64,000 bases of DNA, taken from the NCBI RefSeq assembly GCF_000716435.1, contig NZ_JNWO01000007.1, forward strand, positions 372,001 through 436,000, written 5' to 3'. Positions 37,679-45,930 of the stretch are shown here, one piece after another. Each line of letters opens with the position of its first letter. The stretch's first letter is position 1. The DNA comes from Streptomyces xylophagus. GTDB taxonomy: Bacteria; Actinomycetota; Actinomycetes; Streptomycetales; Streptomycetaceae. The notes beneath the pieces were generated by a model, which had not been told where the DNA came from, searched no databases, and worked only from the letters and a program-made list of their open reading frames with translations. Position numbers and translations under genes: made by a program.

Positions 37679-38599
37679 ATGCCGCACATACGGGTCATGC
37701 TCGACTATTTCCACCCCTGGCCGAATTCAGCCGGTCTGTACGTCGCCCGCGCCCGCCGCTGGTACGCCGAGGCCGGTCTGGATGTCGAGCTGGTGGTCCA
37801 GGATCCGGGACGCGGCGACACCCTCGAATACCTGGCCCGGGGCGAGGTGGACTTCGGGATCTTCCCGCCGAACCGGCTGCTGGCCCGCCGCGCGGAGCAC
37901 AGCCAGCCGCTGATCGCCGTGTCCGCGATCAACCACCGGGGCCTGGAAGCGATCCAGACCACCACGTCGACCGGGATCACCCGCCCCCGCGACCTCGCCG
38001 GCCGCCGTATCGCCTACAACCCGACCCCGCGCGGCCGGGCCATGGTGCGTCACCTGGTGGCGGCCGACGGCGGTGACCCGGACGCCGTGATCGGTGTGGA
38101 CGCCGGGGCGCGTGAGCTGACCGTGGACGACATCGCGGCGGGCGAGGCGGACGCGACCTTCGGCAACTACTGGTCGTGGGACGCTCTGCGCGGCGACCTG
38201 CCCGAGGAGCAGCGGGTGACGTGGCCGGTCGACGAGATCGGCGCCCCGCGCTACCACAGCTACCTGCTCGGCACGAACGAGACGCTGCTCGACCAACACC
38301 CCTCTCTCGTACGGGACTTCCTCGCCGTGACGGCTCGCGGCTACGCGGCCGCCGCCCAAGAGCCGGATGCCACCCTGGAGTTGCTGGAGCACGTCATCCC
38401 GTACTTCCCGCGCCCGCTGATCGCCCGTTCCCTCGCGCTCATCGCGCCCACCTGGACGGATGCGGACGGCCGTTGGGGTGTGATCGACGAGGGCCGGATG
38501 GGCCCCTACGCACACTGGCTCGCCGAGAACGGCGCCATCGCGGACGACCGGGACTGGGCGAAGTCGTTCACCAACGGCCTGCTGGACGTGACCACTTGA
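37679..38599 (+). CDS. NMT1/THI5-like substrate-binding protein lacking a signal peptide
   Basis: A 306-residue member of the NMT1/THI5 family, which binds hydroxymethylpyrimidine precursors of thiamine. The fold is recognisable from LDYFHPWPNSAGLYVARARR, FGIFPPNRLLARRAEHSQPL and ADATFGNYWSWDAL. The protein starts MPHIRVMLDY directly in the first beta strand, with no signal peptide or lipobox, unlike the lipoprotein encoded next in the operon. It either acts in the cytoplasm or is an enzyme-like homologue. The Cys-rich CCCFC motif of yeast Thi5 is not seen. GGAG eight bases upstream supports the ATG at 37679. It is the first full-length gene of the riboswitch operon. Confidence 0.85.
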   Translation: MPHIRVMLDYFHPWPNSAGLYVARARRWYAEAGLDVELVVQDPGRGDTLEYLARGEVDFGIFPPNRLLARRAEHSQPLIAVSAINHRGLEAIQTTTSTGITRPRDLAGRRIAYNPTPRGRAMVRHLVAADGGDPDAVIGVDAGARELTVDDIAAGEADATFGNYWSWDALRGDLPEEQRVTWPVDEIGAPRYHSYLLGTNETLLDQHPSLVRDFLAVTARGYAAAAQEPDATLELLEHVIPYFPRPLIARSLALIAPTWTDADGRWGVIDEGRMGPYAHWLAENGAIADDRDWAKSFTNGLLDVTT

Positions 38600-38685
38600 G
38601 AGCCCTGGCCTGCCAGGCGCGGACGCTGACCCGGCGTCTCGCCGTCGACTTCATGAGGGTGGGCAGCGCGCTGTGTCGGCCGTGA
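38596..38685 (+). CDS. Leader peptide of the DLLRV-ALC type, internal to the thiamine operon
   Basis: A frame ending LTRRLAVDFMRVGSALCRP-stop fills the gap between the two NMT1-like genes. It shares the D-[LF]-[LM]-R-V-x-x-A-L-C core with leaders at 48623 and 52595. The start is unclear; TTG 38596 overlaps the previous stop and would give 29 residues. The Cys codon near the end suggests attenuation by cysteine supply before the transporter genes. Confidence 0.6.
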   Translation: MRALACQARTLTRRLAVDFMRVGSALCRP

Positions 38686-38728
38686 CCGGACCGACCCGCC
38701 AGCCCTCCCACCCCTCGAAGGACCCGAC

Positions 38729-39757
38729 ATGCATCGCCGTACCGCCCTGTCCGCCATAGCCGCGACCGCCCTCCTCGCCGTCACCGGCTGCTCCGCCGAC
38801 TCCACGGCCGCCGCGAAGGACGGCACCACGACCGTCACCCTCGCCCTGGACTGGACGCCCAACACCAACCACACCGGCATCTACGTCGCCCAGGCCAAGG
38901 GCTGGTTCAAGGCCGCCGGGATCAACGTCAAGATCGTGCCCTACGGTTCGACCGCGCCCGAGACCCTGATCGCCAACCACAAGGCGGACTTCGGCATCTC
39001 CTACCAGGAAGGCATCACCACCGCGCGGGCCGCAGGCCAGGACATCACCTCCGTCTACGCCGTGACGCAGAAGACGGACGTGACGATCGCCGTGCGGGCC
39101 GACCGGGACGACATCGCCTCGCCGAAGGACCTGGACGGAAAGACGTACGCCGGTTTCGGCGCCCCGTACGAGAAGCCGCTGCTGCAGAAGGTGATCCAGA
39201 ACGCTGGCGGCAAGGGCGACTTCAAGCAGGTCACCCTCAACACCTCGGCGTACGCGGCGCTTTACGCGGGCAAGGCGGACTTCGCGATGCCGATGCCGAC
39301 CTGGGAGGGCCTGGAGGCGAAGCTGAGCGGCAAGCCGCTGAAGAACTTCCAGCTGTCCGACTACGGCTTCCCGGCGATCTACTCGACGCTCGTCGCGTCC
39401 TCGGACCAGTTCCTGAAGAAGAACCCGGAGGTCGCGAAGAAGTTCCTGGCGGCGATCGACAAGGGCTACCGCTACGCCGCCGAACACCCCTCCCAGGCGG
39501 CCGACTTGCTGATCTCCGCCAACAAGAGCGTCCTCACCAACACCGAGCTGGTGAAGGAGAGCGAGGCGCTGCTGGCCAAGGAGTACTACAAGGGCACGGA
39601 CGGCTCGATCGGCACGCAGAGCGCCGCGCGCTGGCAGGCCTTCGCGGACTTCGAGTACAAGGCGGGCCTGCTCGTCGACGCCGACGGCAAGAAGCTGACG
39701 TCCGCCCCCAAGACGTCGACGTTCTTCACCAACGCTTACCTCCCGGACGCCAAGTGA
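38729..39757 (+). CDS. Thiamine-precursor ABC transporter substrate-binding lipoprotein (ThiY-like)
   Basis: This 342-residue extracytoplasmic lipoprotein captures a pyrimidine precursor for the transporter encoded next. The lipobox is LLAVTGC (Cys21). LALDWTPNTNHTGIYVAQAK is the diagnostic NMT1/ThiY opening, and ADFGISYQEGITTARAAGQD and YSTLVASSDQFLKKNPE follow. The GTG start of the permease overlaps its stop, so translation is coupled. Regulation by the riboswitch at 37407 and the two leader peptides is inferred. Confidence 0.92.
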   Translation: MHRRTALSAIAATALLAVTGCSADSTAAAKDGTTTVTLALDWTPNTNHTGIYVAQAKGWFKAAGINVKIVPYGSTAPETLIANHKADFGISYQEGITTARAAGQDITSVYAVTQKTDVTIAVRADRDDIASPKDLDGKTYAGFGAPYEKPLLQKVIQNAGGKGDFKQVTLNTSAYAALYAGKADFAMPMPTWEGLEAKLSGKPLKNFQLSDYGFPAIYSTLVASSDQFLKKNPEVAKKFLAAIDKGYRYAAEHPSQAADLLISANKSVLTNTELVKESEALLAKEYYKGTDGSIGTQSAARWQAFADFEYKAGLLVDADGKKLTSAPKTSTFFTNAYLPDAK

Positions 39758-40527
39758 GGCCGCTGCTGCGGTCGTTGTGGCCGCCGCTCCTCGTCCTCGC
39801 GGTGATCTTCGGCGGCTGGCAGCTGTACGTCACCGCCGCAGGCGTCGATCCGACGACGCTCCCCTCCCCTGCCCGGGTCGTGGAGCAGGGCTGGCTGAAC
39901 CGCCAGGACCTGTGGGACCAGACGCTCCCCACCCTCCAGGAGACACTGCTCGGCTTCGCGCTGTCGTTCGCGGCGGCCTGGCTGGTCGCCGTACTCCTCG
40001 ACTTCTCCTCGGCGGCCCGCCGGGGCCTGTATCCGCTGCTCGTCGCCTCGCAGACCATCCCGATCGTGGCCGTGGCACCGCTGCTGATCATCTGGTTCGG
40101 CTTCGGACTGCTGCCGAAGATGCTGGTGGTGACCCTGACGACGTTCTTCCCGCTCGCCGCCAACCTCGCCGCCGGCTTCGCGGCGACCGACCGCGAGGCG
40201 ATGCGACTGCTGCGCTCGCTGGGCTCGGGCCGGTGGCGGACGTTCCGGCTGGTCCGGGTGCCGAGCGCGATGCCGTACTTCTTCGCCGGGCTCCGCGTGA
40301 GCATCACCTACGCCGTCGTCGGCGCCGTGTTCGCCGAGTACGCGGGTGCGGAGGCGGGCCTCGGGATCTATATGCAGGCGCAGAAGAGCGCGTTCCGCAC
40401 GGACTTGGTCTTCGCGGCGGTCGCGGTGACGGCGGCGCTGAGCATCGCCCTGTTCGGCGCGACCTATCTGCTTCAGCGGCTGGTACTCCCGTGGGAACGG
40501 GCGTTGAAGGAGGACAGGACGGCATGA
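39754..40527 (+). CDS. ABC transporter permease (ThiX-like)
   Basis: A 257-residue inner-membrane protein with about six hydrophobic segments of the BPD_transp_1 type. The cytoplasmic EAA loop is EAMRLLRSLGSGRWRTF, and VPSAMPYFFAGLRVSITYA is the following conserved stretch in nitrate/taurine/thiamine-precursor permeases. GTGA overlap with the lipoprotein gene and ATGA overlap with the ATPase gene tie the three together as one importer. Confidence 0.92.
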   Translation: MRPLLRSLWPPLLVLAVIFGGWQLYVTAAGVDPTTLPSPARVVEQGWLNRQDLWDQTLPTLQETLLGFALSFAAAWLVAVLLDFSSAARRGLYPLLVASQTIPIVAVAPLLIIWFGFGLLPKMLVVTLTTFFPLAANLAAGFAATDREAMRLLRSLGSGRWRTFRLVRVPSAMPYFFAGLRVSITYAVVGAVFAEYAGAEAGLGIYMQAQKSAFRTDLVFAAVAVTAALSIALFGATYLLQRLVLPWERALKEDRTA

Positions 40528-41285
40528 GCAGTCTTCGTATCGAGGGCGTCGGCAAGTCCTTCGGCCCGCTGGAGGTCCTGCGGGATCTCGAACTCTCCGT
40601 GGAACCGGGCGAGTTCGCGGCGGTCATCGGCCCGAGCGGCAGCGGCAAGAGCACCCTGTTCAACCTGGTCTCCGGCCTCGACCGCCCCACGTCGGGCCGG
40701 GTGCTGGTGGAGGGCGAGCCGGCCGGAGTGGAGTCCGGCAAGGTGGCCTACATGCCGCAGAAGGATCTTCTCTTCCCCTGGCGGACCGTGCTCGACAACA
40801 CGGCGCTGGGCCTGGAGGCACAGGGCGTACGGAAGAAGGAGGCACGGCGGCGGGCCGACGCACTGTTCGCCGACTTCGGCCTGGACGGTTTCCAGAAGGC
40901 GTACCCGTCCCAACTCAGCGGCGGCATGCGCCAACGCGCCGCCCTGCTGCGCACGGTGGTTCTGGAGCGACCGGTGCTCCTGCTCGACGAACCGTTCGGC
41001 GCGCTCGACTCCCTCACCCGGACCGAGATGCAGTTGTGGCTGGCGGGGATGTGGCAGCGCCACCGCTGGACGGTGGTCCTGGTCACCCACGACATCCGCG
41101 AGGCGGTATTGCTCGCGGACACGGTGCACGTCCTGTCCCCGCGCCCGGCCACGGTGGTCGACCGCGTCGAGGTCCCCCTGGCCCGCCCGCGCAGCGCCGA
41201 CGACTTCACGAACCCGGACTTCGCCGCGACCGAGCGCCGCGTCCTGGACGCCCTGCACGGCACAACGGCGGTGAAAACAGCGTGA
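40524..41285 (+). CDS. ABC transporter ATP-binding protein (ThiZ-like)
   Basis: The 253-residue ATPase of the thiamine-precursor importer. It has Walker A GPSGSGKST, Q-loop MPQKDLLFPW, signature LSGGMRQR, Walker B VLLLDEPFGALDSL and H-loop VTHDIREAV, all in the nitrate/taurine family form. GAAGGAGG upstream and the ATGA overlap with the permease support the start. The stop overlaps the phosphotransferase start. Confidence 0.93.
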   Translation: MSSLRIEGVGKSFGPLEVLRDLELSVEPGEFAAVIGPSGSGKSTLFNLVSGLDRPTSGRVLVEGEPAGVESGKVAYMPQKDLLFPWRTVLDNTALGLEAQGVRKKEARRRADALFADFGLDGFQKAYPSQLSGGMRQRAALLRTVVLERPVLLLDEPFGALDSLTRTEMQLWLAGMWQRHRWTVVLVTHDIREAVLLADTVHVLSPRPATVVDRVEVPLARPRSADDFTNPDFAATERRVLDALHGTTAVKTA

Positions 41286-42361
41286 GTTCCCACCTCGCCC
41301 ACGGCTTGGGCACCGACCCGGTCGAACCCGACTGGCCCCCACTGACGGACACCGAGGTGAGGGACATCGTGGGCCCGGCCCGGGTGGTGTGGCGCAGTCC
41401 ACGCCCCCTGTCGGCGGCGGCCGTGGTGGAACGGGACGGACGCCGCCTGTTCGTGAAACGCCACCACGTCTCCGTCCGAACGGTGGAGGGCCTGACCGAG
41501 GAGCACGCCTTCCTACGGCATCTACGGCTGCGCGGCGCACCGGTGGTCGAAGTGCTGGACGCGGCGACGCGCGGCGAGTGGACGTACGAGGTGCACTCGG
41601 CCGGTACCGGCATCGACCTCTACCGCGACGCCCTGTCCTGGTCCCCGTTCCGCTCCCCCGCCCACGCGAGGGCAGCCGGCGAGGCGTTGGCCCGCCTGCA
41701 CCTGGCGGCGGAGGGCTTCGACGCGCCGCGTCGTCAAGTGCAGCCACTGGTCGCATCGTTCACGGTGTTCGCCTCGGCCGACCCCGAGGCGGAGCTGGAG
41801 CGCTACGTGGAGGAGCGCCCCCAACTGGCAAAGGGGCTTGCGGACTTCCCGTGGCGGGAGGACACACGGCGTATCCTGCTCCCGTTGCACGAGGAACTGG
41901 CCCCGCACCTCGCGGGCCTCACCCCGCTCTGGACCCACAACGACTGGCATGCCTCCAACCTCCTCTGGAACGAGGACGGTTCGGTCGCCACAGCCCTCGA
42001 CTTCGGCATGAGCGACCGCACGACAGCCGTACACGACCTGGCCACCGCCATCGAACGCAACACGGTCCAGTGGCTCCAGCCCGGCTTCCCGGTCCGCGAG
42101 GAGGACGCGCTCGCGCTCCTCGACGGCTACCGGTCCGTACGCCCGCTCAGCCCCGCCGAGTCGAAGGCGCTCCCCGCGCTACTCCCCCTGGTCCACGCCG
42201 AGTTCGCGCTCTCCGAGCTGGGCTACTTCCACGGCGTGACGCGGTCGGCGGAGAACACCCGGCTGGCGTACGAGTATTACGTGGGGCACGCGGAGTGGTT
42301 CGCCAGCGAGAGCGGGCAGCGTCTGCTGAATCTCCTGCGGCGGTGGGTACCGGCATGCTGA
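41282..42361 (+). CDS. APH-family phosphotransferase, possible thiamine/HMP kinase
   Basis: A 359-residue kinase-like protein. The N-terminal lobe has GRRLFVKRHHVSVRTVEGL with the ATP-binding lysine, the catalytic loop is WTHNDWHASNLLWNEDG (Brenner motif), and the Mg2+ Asp lies in ATALDFGMSDRT. Members phosphorylate small alcohols such as choline, homoserine, thiamine or aminoglycosides. GTGA overlap with the ThiZ-like gene places it in the thiamine operon, so phosphorylating an imported pyrimidine or thiamine is the likeliest role. That substrate is inference from position only. Confidence 0.88.
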   Translation: MSSHLAHGLGTDPVEPDWPPLTDTEVRDIVGPARVVWRSPRPLSAAAVVERDGRRLFVKRHHVSVRTVEGLTEEHAFLRHLRLRGAPVVEVLDAATRGEWTYEVHSAGTGIDLYRDALSWSPFRSPAHARAAGEALARLHLAAEGFDAPRRQVQPLVASFTVFASADPEAELERYVEERPQLAKGLADFPWREDTRRILLPLHEELAPHLAGLTPLWTHNDWHASNLLWNEDGSVATALDFGMSDRTTAVHDLATAIERNTVQWLQPGFPVREEDALALLDGYRSVRPLSPAESKALPALLPLVHAEFALSELGYFHGVTRSAENTRLAYEYYVGHAEWFASESGQRLLNLLRRWVPAC

Positions 42362-42858
42362 TCACCATCGGCGGCCTCCCTGCCACCGGCAAGACCACGC
42401 TGGCGCGTCTCCTCGCGGCCCGCATCGGGGCCGTTCACCTCCGGGTCGACACCATCGAGCAGGCCATCGTCCGCTCTGGGGTGGTCCGTCATCCGGTGGG
42501 TCCGGTGGGCTACCTCGTGGGATACGCCCTGGCCGAGGAACATCTGCGTCAGGGGCTGACCGTGCTCGCCGAGTCCGTCAATCCGCTGACCGTCACGCGG
42601 GACGCCTGGCGCGATACGGCTGTGCGGGCGGGTGTGCCCGCCGTGGAGATCGAGATCGTCTGCTCCGACCCGGACGAGCACCGGCAGCGCGTGGCCTCGC
42701 GGTCGGTCGACATCCCGGATCTGCCGTTGCCCGACTGGGAGCAGGTCGTCGGCCGGGAGTACGAGCCGTGGAACCGCGACCGCATCGTGGTCGACACCGC
42801 GGGACAGGAGCCGGAGGACTCACTGGCCTCGCTTCTCAAAGCCATCACCGGACGGTAG
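42355..42858 (+). CDS. Small P-loop kinase (AAA_33 type)
   Basis: A 167-residue nucleoside-kinase-like protein with Walker A LITIGGLPATGKTTLARLLA, the acidic VDTIEQAIVRSGV and the lid-like VCSDPDEHRQRVASR segment. It phosphorylates an unknown small molecule. ATG 42355 lies seven bases inside the end of the phosphotransferase gene, so it is the last gene of the thiamine operon. Its 3' end overlaps the convergent GNAT gene by 39 bases. Confidence 0.85.
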   Translation: MLITIGGLPATGKTTLARLLAARIGAVHLRVDTIEQAIVRSGVVRHPVGPVGYLVGYALAEEHLRQGLTVLAESVNPLTVTRDAWRDTAVRAGVPAVEIEIVCSDPDEHRQRVASRSVDIPDLPLPDWEQVVGREYEPWNRDRIVVDTAGQEPEDSLASLLKAITGR

Positions 42859-43293
42859 TTCGCGGGTGAAGACGACGCGGGGTCGGCCCGGGCCGTCGTA
42901 GTCCTCCACGGTGTGCGCGTCGAAGCCGAGGGTGCGATGGAAGGCGATCGAGCCCTCGTTGGTGACCGAGGTGATCGCCTTGAGACGGACCGCGCCCTGC
43001 TGTTCGGCGGCCTCGATGAAGGCCGTGTACAGGCTGCGGCCGAGGCCTGTGCCGCGTGCGTCGTCACGGGTGGCCACCAGGTGTACGTATCCGGTGTGGT
43101 CGGGGGTGACGAACCCGAAGAGGTATCCACGGATGCCGTCGTCGGCGCGGGCGACGAGGCAGGTGGACCCGAACTCCTGCACCAGCGCGGTGAGATGGAG
43201 TGCGCGAAGATCACGCTCTCCCCAGTAGCGGGGGTGGTCCTCCAGGACCTGGTGCAGGTCGATGACATCGGCGGACTCGATACGGATGGCCAT
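42820..43293 (-). CDS. GNAT-family N-acetyltransferase
   Basis: A 157-residue acetyltransferase with the acetyl-CoA loop TRDDARGTGLGRSLYTAF and the late VTNEGSIAFHRTLGFDAHTV strand. GYLFGFVTPDHTGYVHLVA is the preceding beta strand pair. The substrate is unknown. ATG 43293 (AIRIESADV) begins the domain; an upstream ATG at 43305 is possible. It is divergent from the next small gene across 49 bases. Confidence 0.85.
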   Translation of the reverse strand: MAIRIESADVIDLHQVLEDHPRYWGERDLRALHLTALVQEFGSTCLVARADDGIRGYLFGFVTPDHTGYVHLVATRDDARGTGLGRSLYTAFIEAAEQQGAVRLKAITSVTNEGSIAFHRTLGFDAHTVEDYDGPGRPRVVFTRELPSGDGFEKRGQ

Positions 43294-43342
43294 GGTATCG
43301 ATCATGGCAGAGAGCCGTACGAGGTCGAGAAGGAGATGGGTC

Positions 43343-43717
43343 ATGATCACGGGCTACGTTCTCGGTGAAAGCCTGCGCGCCGGTGCTGTGTTCGCGCCGC
43401 ACGGACTGCGTATCCGGAAGGTCGAGCGGGTCGACAACTCGGCGAGTGCGACGGCCGGGCAGCCCGACGCCTGGACGTTCATCGAGTGGGAGACCGACGA
43501 CGACGGTGCCGCCGGTCGGATCGCGGAGGCGCTGGCCGACGTGCTGGAGCCGGCCGTCGGCTGGTACGCCGACTTCACCGTCGGGGACGAGCGCGTGGTC
43601 GTCTTCGCCGGGAAAGTTTTCCGCTATCGGCGCGGCGACGAAGCCGGCCGCGCCGAAGCGGTCGCGTACGGGCGGTCGGTGGGGACCCCGGAGCATCAGC
43701 TCGACTGGGAGGAGTGA
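43343..43717 (+). CDS. Hypothetical protein, 124 aa
   Basis: A small soluble protein with alternating strands (TGYVLGESLRAGAVFAPHGL, WTFIEWETDDDGAAGRIAE, GWYADFTVGDERVVVFAGKV). It ends with a charged helix. I do not recognise a family. AAGGAGATGGGTC precedes the ATG, a strong ribosome site. The last 22 bases overlap the convergent LLM gene. Confidence 0.75.
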   Translation: MITGYVLGESLRAGAVFAPHGLRIRKVERVDNSASATAGQPDAWTFIEWETDDDGAAGRIAEALADVLEPAVGWYADFTVGDERVVVFAGKVFRYRRGDEAGRAEAVAYGRSVGTPEHQLDWEE

Positions 43718-44847
43718 CCCCGCCGACGCCATTCCCGGGCGAGCAGCTCGTACGACCGCACGCGATCCGTGTGGTCGTGGGTGATGGTGGTGATGAGCAA
43801 CTCGTCGGCACCAGTTGCCTCTTGGAGCTGTTCCAGCTGATCGGCGACGCGGCTGGGCGAGCCGACGAACTGGGTGTCGATGCGGTCCTGGACCAGCTCG
43901 CGGTCCTCGTCGCTCCAGACGTGGGCGCGTGCCTCGTCGGGGGTCGGGAACTTGATGGCACCCTCCGCCGTACGGATGGAGCGCACCCACAGGCCGTAGC
44001 CGGTGGAGAGTTCGCGGGCCGTCTCGTCGTCCCCGGCGACGACGACGTCGGCGGAGACGCTGACGTACGGCTTGTCGAGGACGTCGGAGGGCTGGAACGC
44101 GGCGCGGTAACCGTCCGCCGCCTCAAGGACGGTGGCGGGGCTGACGTGGTAATTCGCCGCGAAGCGCAGGCCGTTGCGGCCCGCGACCTCGGCGCTGGTG
44201 CCACCGCTGCTGCCCAGGATCCACACCTCGACGTCGGCGCCCTCGCCCGGCACGACGTGCGCCTCGACGCCGTCCGGGGAACGGTAGGTGCCGGCCAGCA
44301 GTGCGAGGACGTCGTCGATCTGCTCGCCGTAGTCCTGGGACTTGGCGTCGGGCAACAGGAGCAGCTTGCGCTGGAGGGCGATTCTGGGTGAGCCGAGGAG
44401 TCGTTCGAAGGAGAAACGGGGCGGGATGCGCAGGCCGTTGGGGGCCTTGCCGTCGATGATCGGAGTCGCCGTCGGCAATGGGGGCGACGGGCGGCCGCCC
44501 GAGCGGCCCAGGCCCAGGTCGAAGCGGCCCGGGTGCAGCGCGTCGATCAGGCCGAACTCCTCGACCGTGGACAGCGCGGTGCGGTGGCCGAGTTGTACGG
44601 CGCCGGAGCCGAGCCGGATCGTGGAGGTCGCGGATGCCGTCAACGCCAGGACCACCGCGGGGGACGTGCCCGCGGCGCCCGGGTTGAGGTGGTGCTCGGC
44701 GAACCAGTAGCGGGCGTAGCCGAACTCCTCGGCCCGCTGGGCGAGTTCGATGGAGTGGCGCAGTGCTTCGGGGGCGGTGGAGCCGGAGGAGATCGGGACC
44801 AGGTCGAGGACGCCGAGCGGGATACCGGGGGACATCTTCTCGCTCAC
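43696..44847 (-). CDS. LLM-class flavin-dependent monooxygenase (1)
   Basis: A luciferase-like TIM-barrel enzyme of 383 residues that uses FMNH2 and O2. Typical elements are LGVLDLVPISSGSTAPEALR at the start, ARYWFAEHHLNPGAAGTSP in the second beta-alpha unit, VEEFGLIDALHPGRFDLGLG and VWILGSSGGTSAEVAGRNGL. It is the last gene of the minus-strand monooxygenase series, three bases after the preceding LLM gene. With its neighbours it probably cleaves a C-S bond or oxidises an organosulfur compound; the substrate is inferred from context. Confidence 0.9.
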   Translation of the reverse strand: MSEKMSPGIPLGVLDLVPISSGSTAPEALRHSIELAQRAEEFGYARYWFAEHHLNPGAAGTSPAVVLALTASATSTIRLGSGAVQLGHRTALSTVEEFGLIDALHPGRFDLGLGRSGGRPSPPLPTATPIIDGKAPNGLRIPPRFSFERLLGSPRIALQRKLLLLPDAKSQDYGEQIDDVLALLAGTYRSPDGVEAHVVPGEGADVEVWILGSSGGTSAEVAGRNGLRFAANYHVSPATVLEAADGYRAAFQPSDVLDKPYVSVSADVVVAGDDETARELSTGYGLWVRSIRTAEGAIKFPTPDEARAHVWSDEDRELVQDRIDTQFVGSPSRVADQLEQLQEATGADELLITTITHDHTDRVRSYELLAREWRRRGHSSQSS

Positions 44848-44850
44848 TCC

Positions 44851-45930
44851 TCAGAGGTCGACGGAGACGGGCTCGGGCAGGACCGGTCCCCAGTCGAACG
44901 GCGGGTCCGGGATGTCCTTGCGCAGCACGGGGGCCACCGCCGACCCGAACAGCTCCAGCGAGTCCCTGTGCTGAGTGTCCGTCAGACCGGCCGCGTCCGC
45001 GTGGAGATGGAGCACGGTGTGCCCGAACTGCTCGTGGTAGCGGTGCACCTTGTCGATGACCTGCTGCGGGCTCCCGATCAGCGCGGAGCTGCGCTCGACG
45101 AAGTCCTCCAGGGTCTCGAAGACCACGGGCAGGCCCACCTGCTTCTGGAAGGTCAGGTTGCTCTCGAAGATGGGGCGGTAGACCGCCAGTGCCTCCTGCG
45201 TTGTGGGGGCAACGTAGAGGCCGGCCGTGCCCGCGCCCACCGCGATGGTCGCCGGGTCGTGGCCGTAGTGCTCCCAGCGTTCCCGGTAGTAGCGGATCAA
45301 CTCGGCATAGGACTCTATGGGGTTGGTGACGTTCGCGGAGAACAGCGGGTCGCCGTAGCGGGCGGCGAGGTCGACGCTCTCCTTGCTGGTGGCGCTGCCG
45401 TGCCAGACCCGGATCGGCTGCTGGTACGGCCGCGGCCACACCTCGGCGTCCTTCAACTCCGGGCGGAAGCGGGTCTTCGCCGTCGTCTTGTCCTGCCGCC
45501 AGAGCTGCCGGAACACCTCGTAGCTCTCGGCGTTGCGCTCCCACTGGTCCTCGGGCGTGACGTGGAACAGCTCACGCTGGGCGGTGCCGTTGCCCTTGCC
45601 GATGATCAGGTCGAGGCGTCCGCCGGAGAGGTGGTCGAGGGTCGCGTAGTCCTCGTAGGCCCGGACGGGGTCGAGGAGGCTCAGGGTGGTGACCGCGGTG
45701 AAGAGGCGGATACGGCGGGTGAGTGCGGCGATGTGGCTGAGGACGACGGTCGGCGAGGAGGAGATGAAGGGCCGCTCGTGCCGCTCCCCCACGCCGAAGC
45801 CGTCGAAGCCCAACTCCTCGGCCAGCAGGGCGTTGTCGAGGACCTCGCGGAAGCGTTCGTGGGTCGACTTCTGTACCCCGGTGATCGGGTCGGGGCGGTG
45901 GACGATGAGGGTGATCGCGAGGAACTTCAC
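44851..45930 (-). CDS. LLM-class flavin-dependent monooxygenase (2)
   Basis: A 359-residue luciferase-like monooxygenase. AEELGFDGFGVGERHERPF, YEDYATLDHLSGGRLDLIIG and IRVWHGSATSKESVDLAARY are conserved flavin and substrate loops. GTG 45930 overlaps the stop of the NtaA-like gene in GTGA, so the two are translated together and probably share a flavin reductase from elsewhere. In layout it corresponds to the YtmO/CmoO-type partner of an NtaA-type enzyme in Bacillus S-alkyl-cysteine operons (established knowledge; the assignment here is inference). Confidence 0.9.
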   Translation of the reverse strand: MKFLAITLIVHRPDPITGVQKSTHERFREVLDNALLAEELGFDGFGVGERHERPFISSSPTVVLSHIAALTRRIRLFTAVTTLSLLDPVRAYEDYATLDHLSGGRLDLIIGKGNGTAQRELFHVTPEDQWERNAESYEVFRQLWRQDKTTAKTRFRPELKDAEVWPRPYQQPIRVWHGSATSKESVDLAARYGDPLFSANVTNPIESYAELIRYYRERWEHYGHDPATIAVGAGTAGLYVAPTTQEALAVYRPIFESNLTFQKQVGLPVVFETLEDFVERSSALIGSPQQVIDKVHRYHEQFGHTVLHLHADAAGLTDTQHRDSLELFGSAVAPVLRKDIPDPPFDWGPVLPEPVSVDL

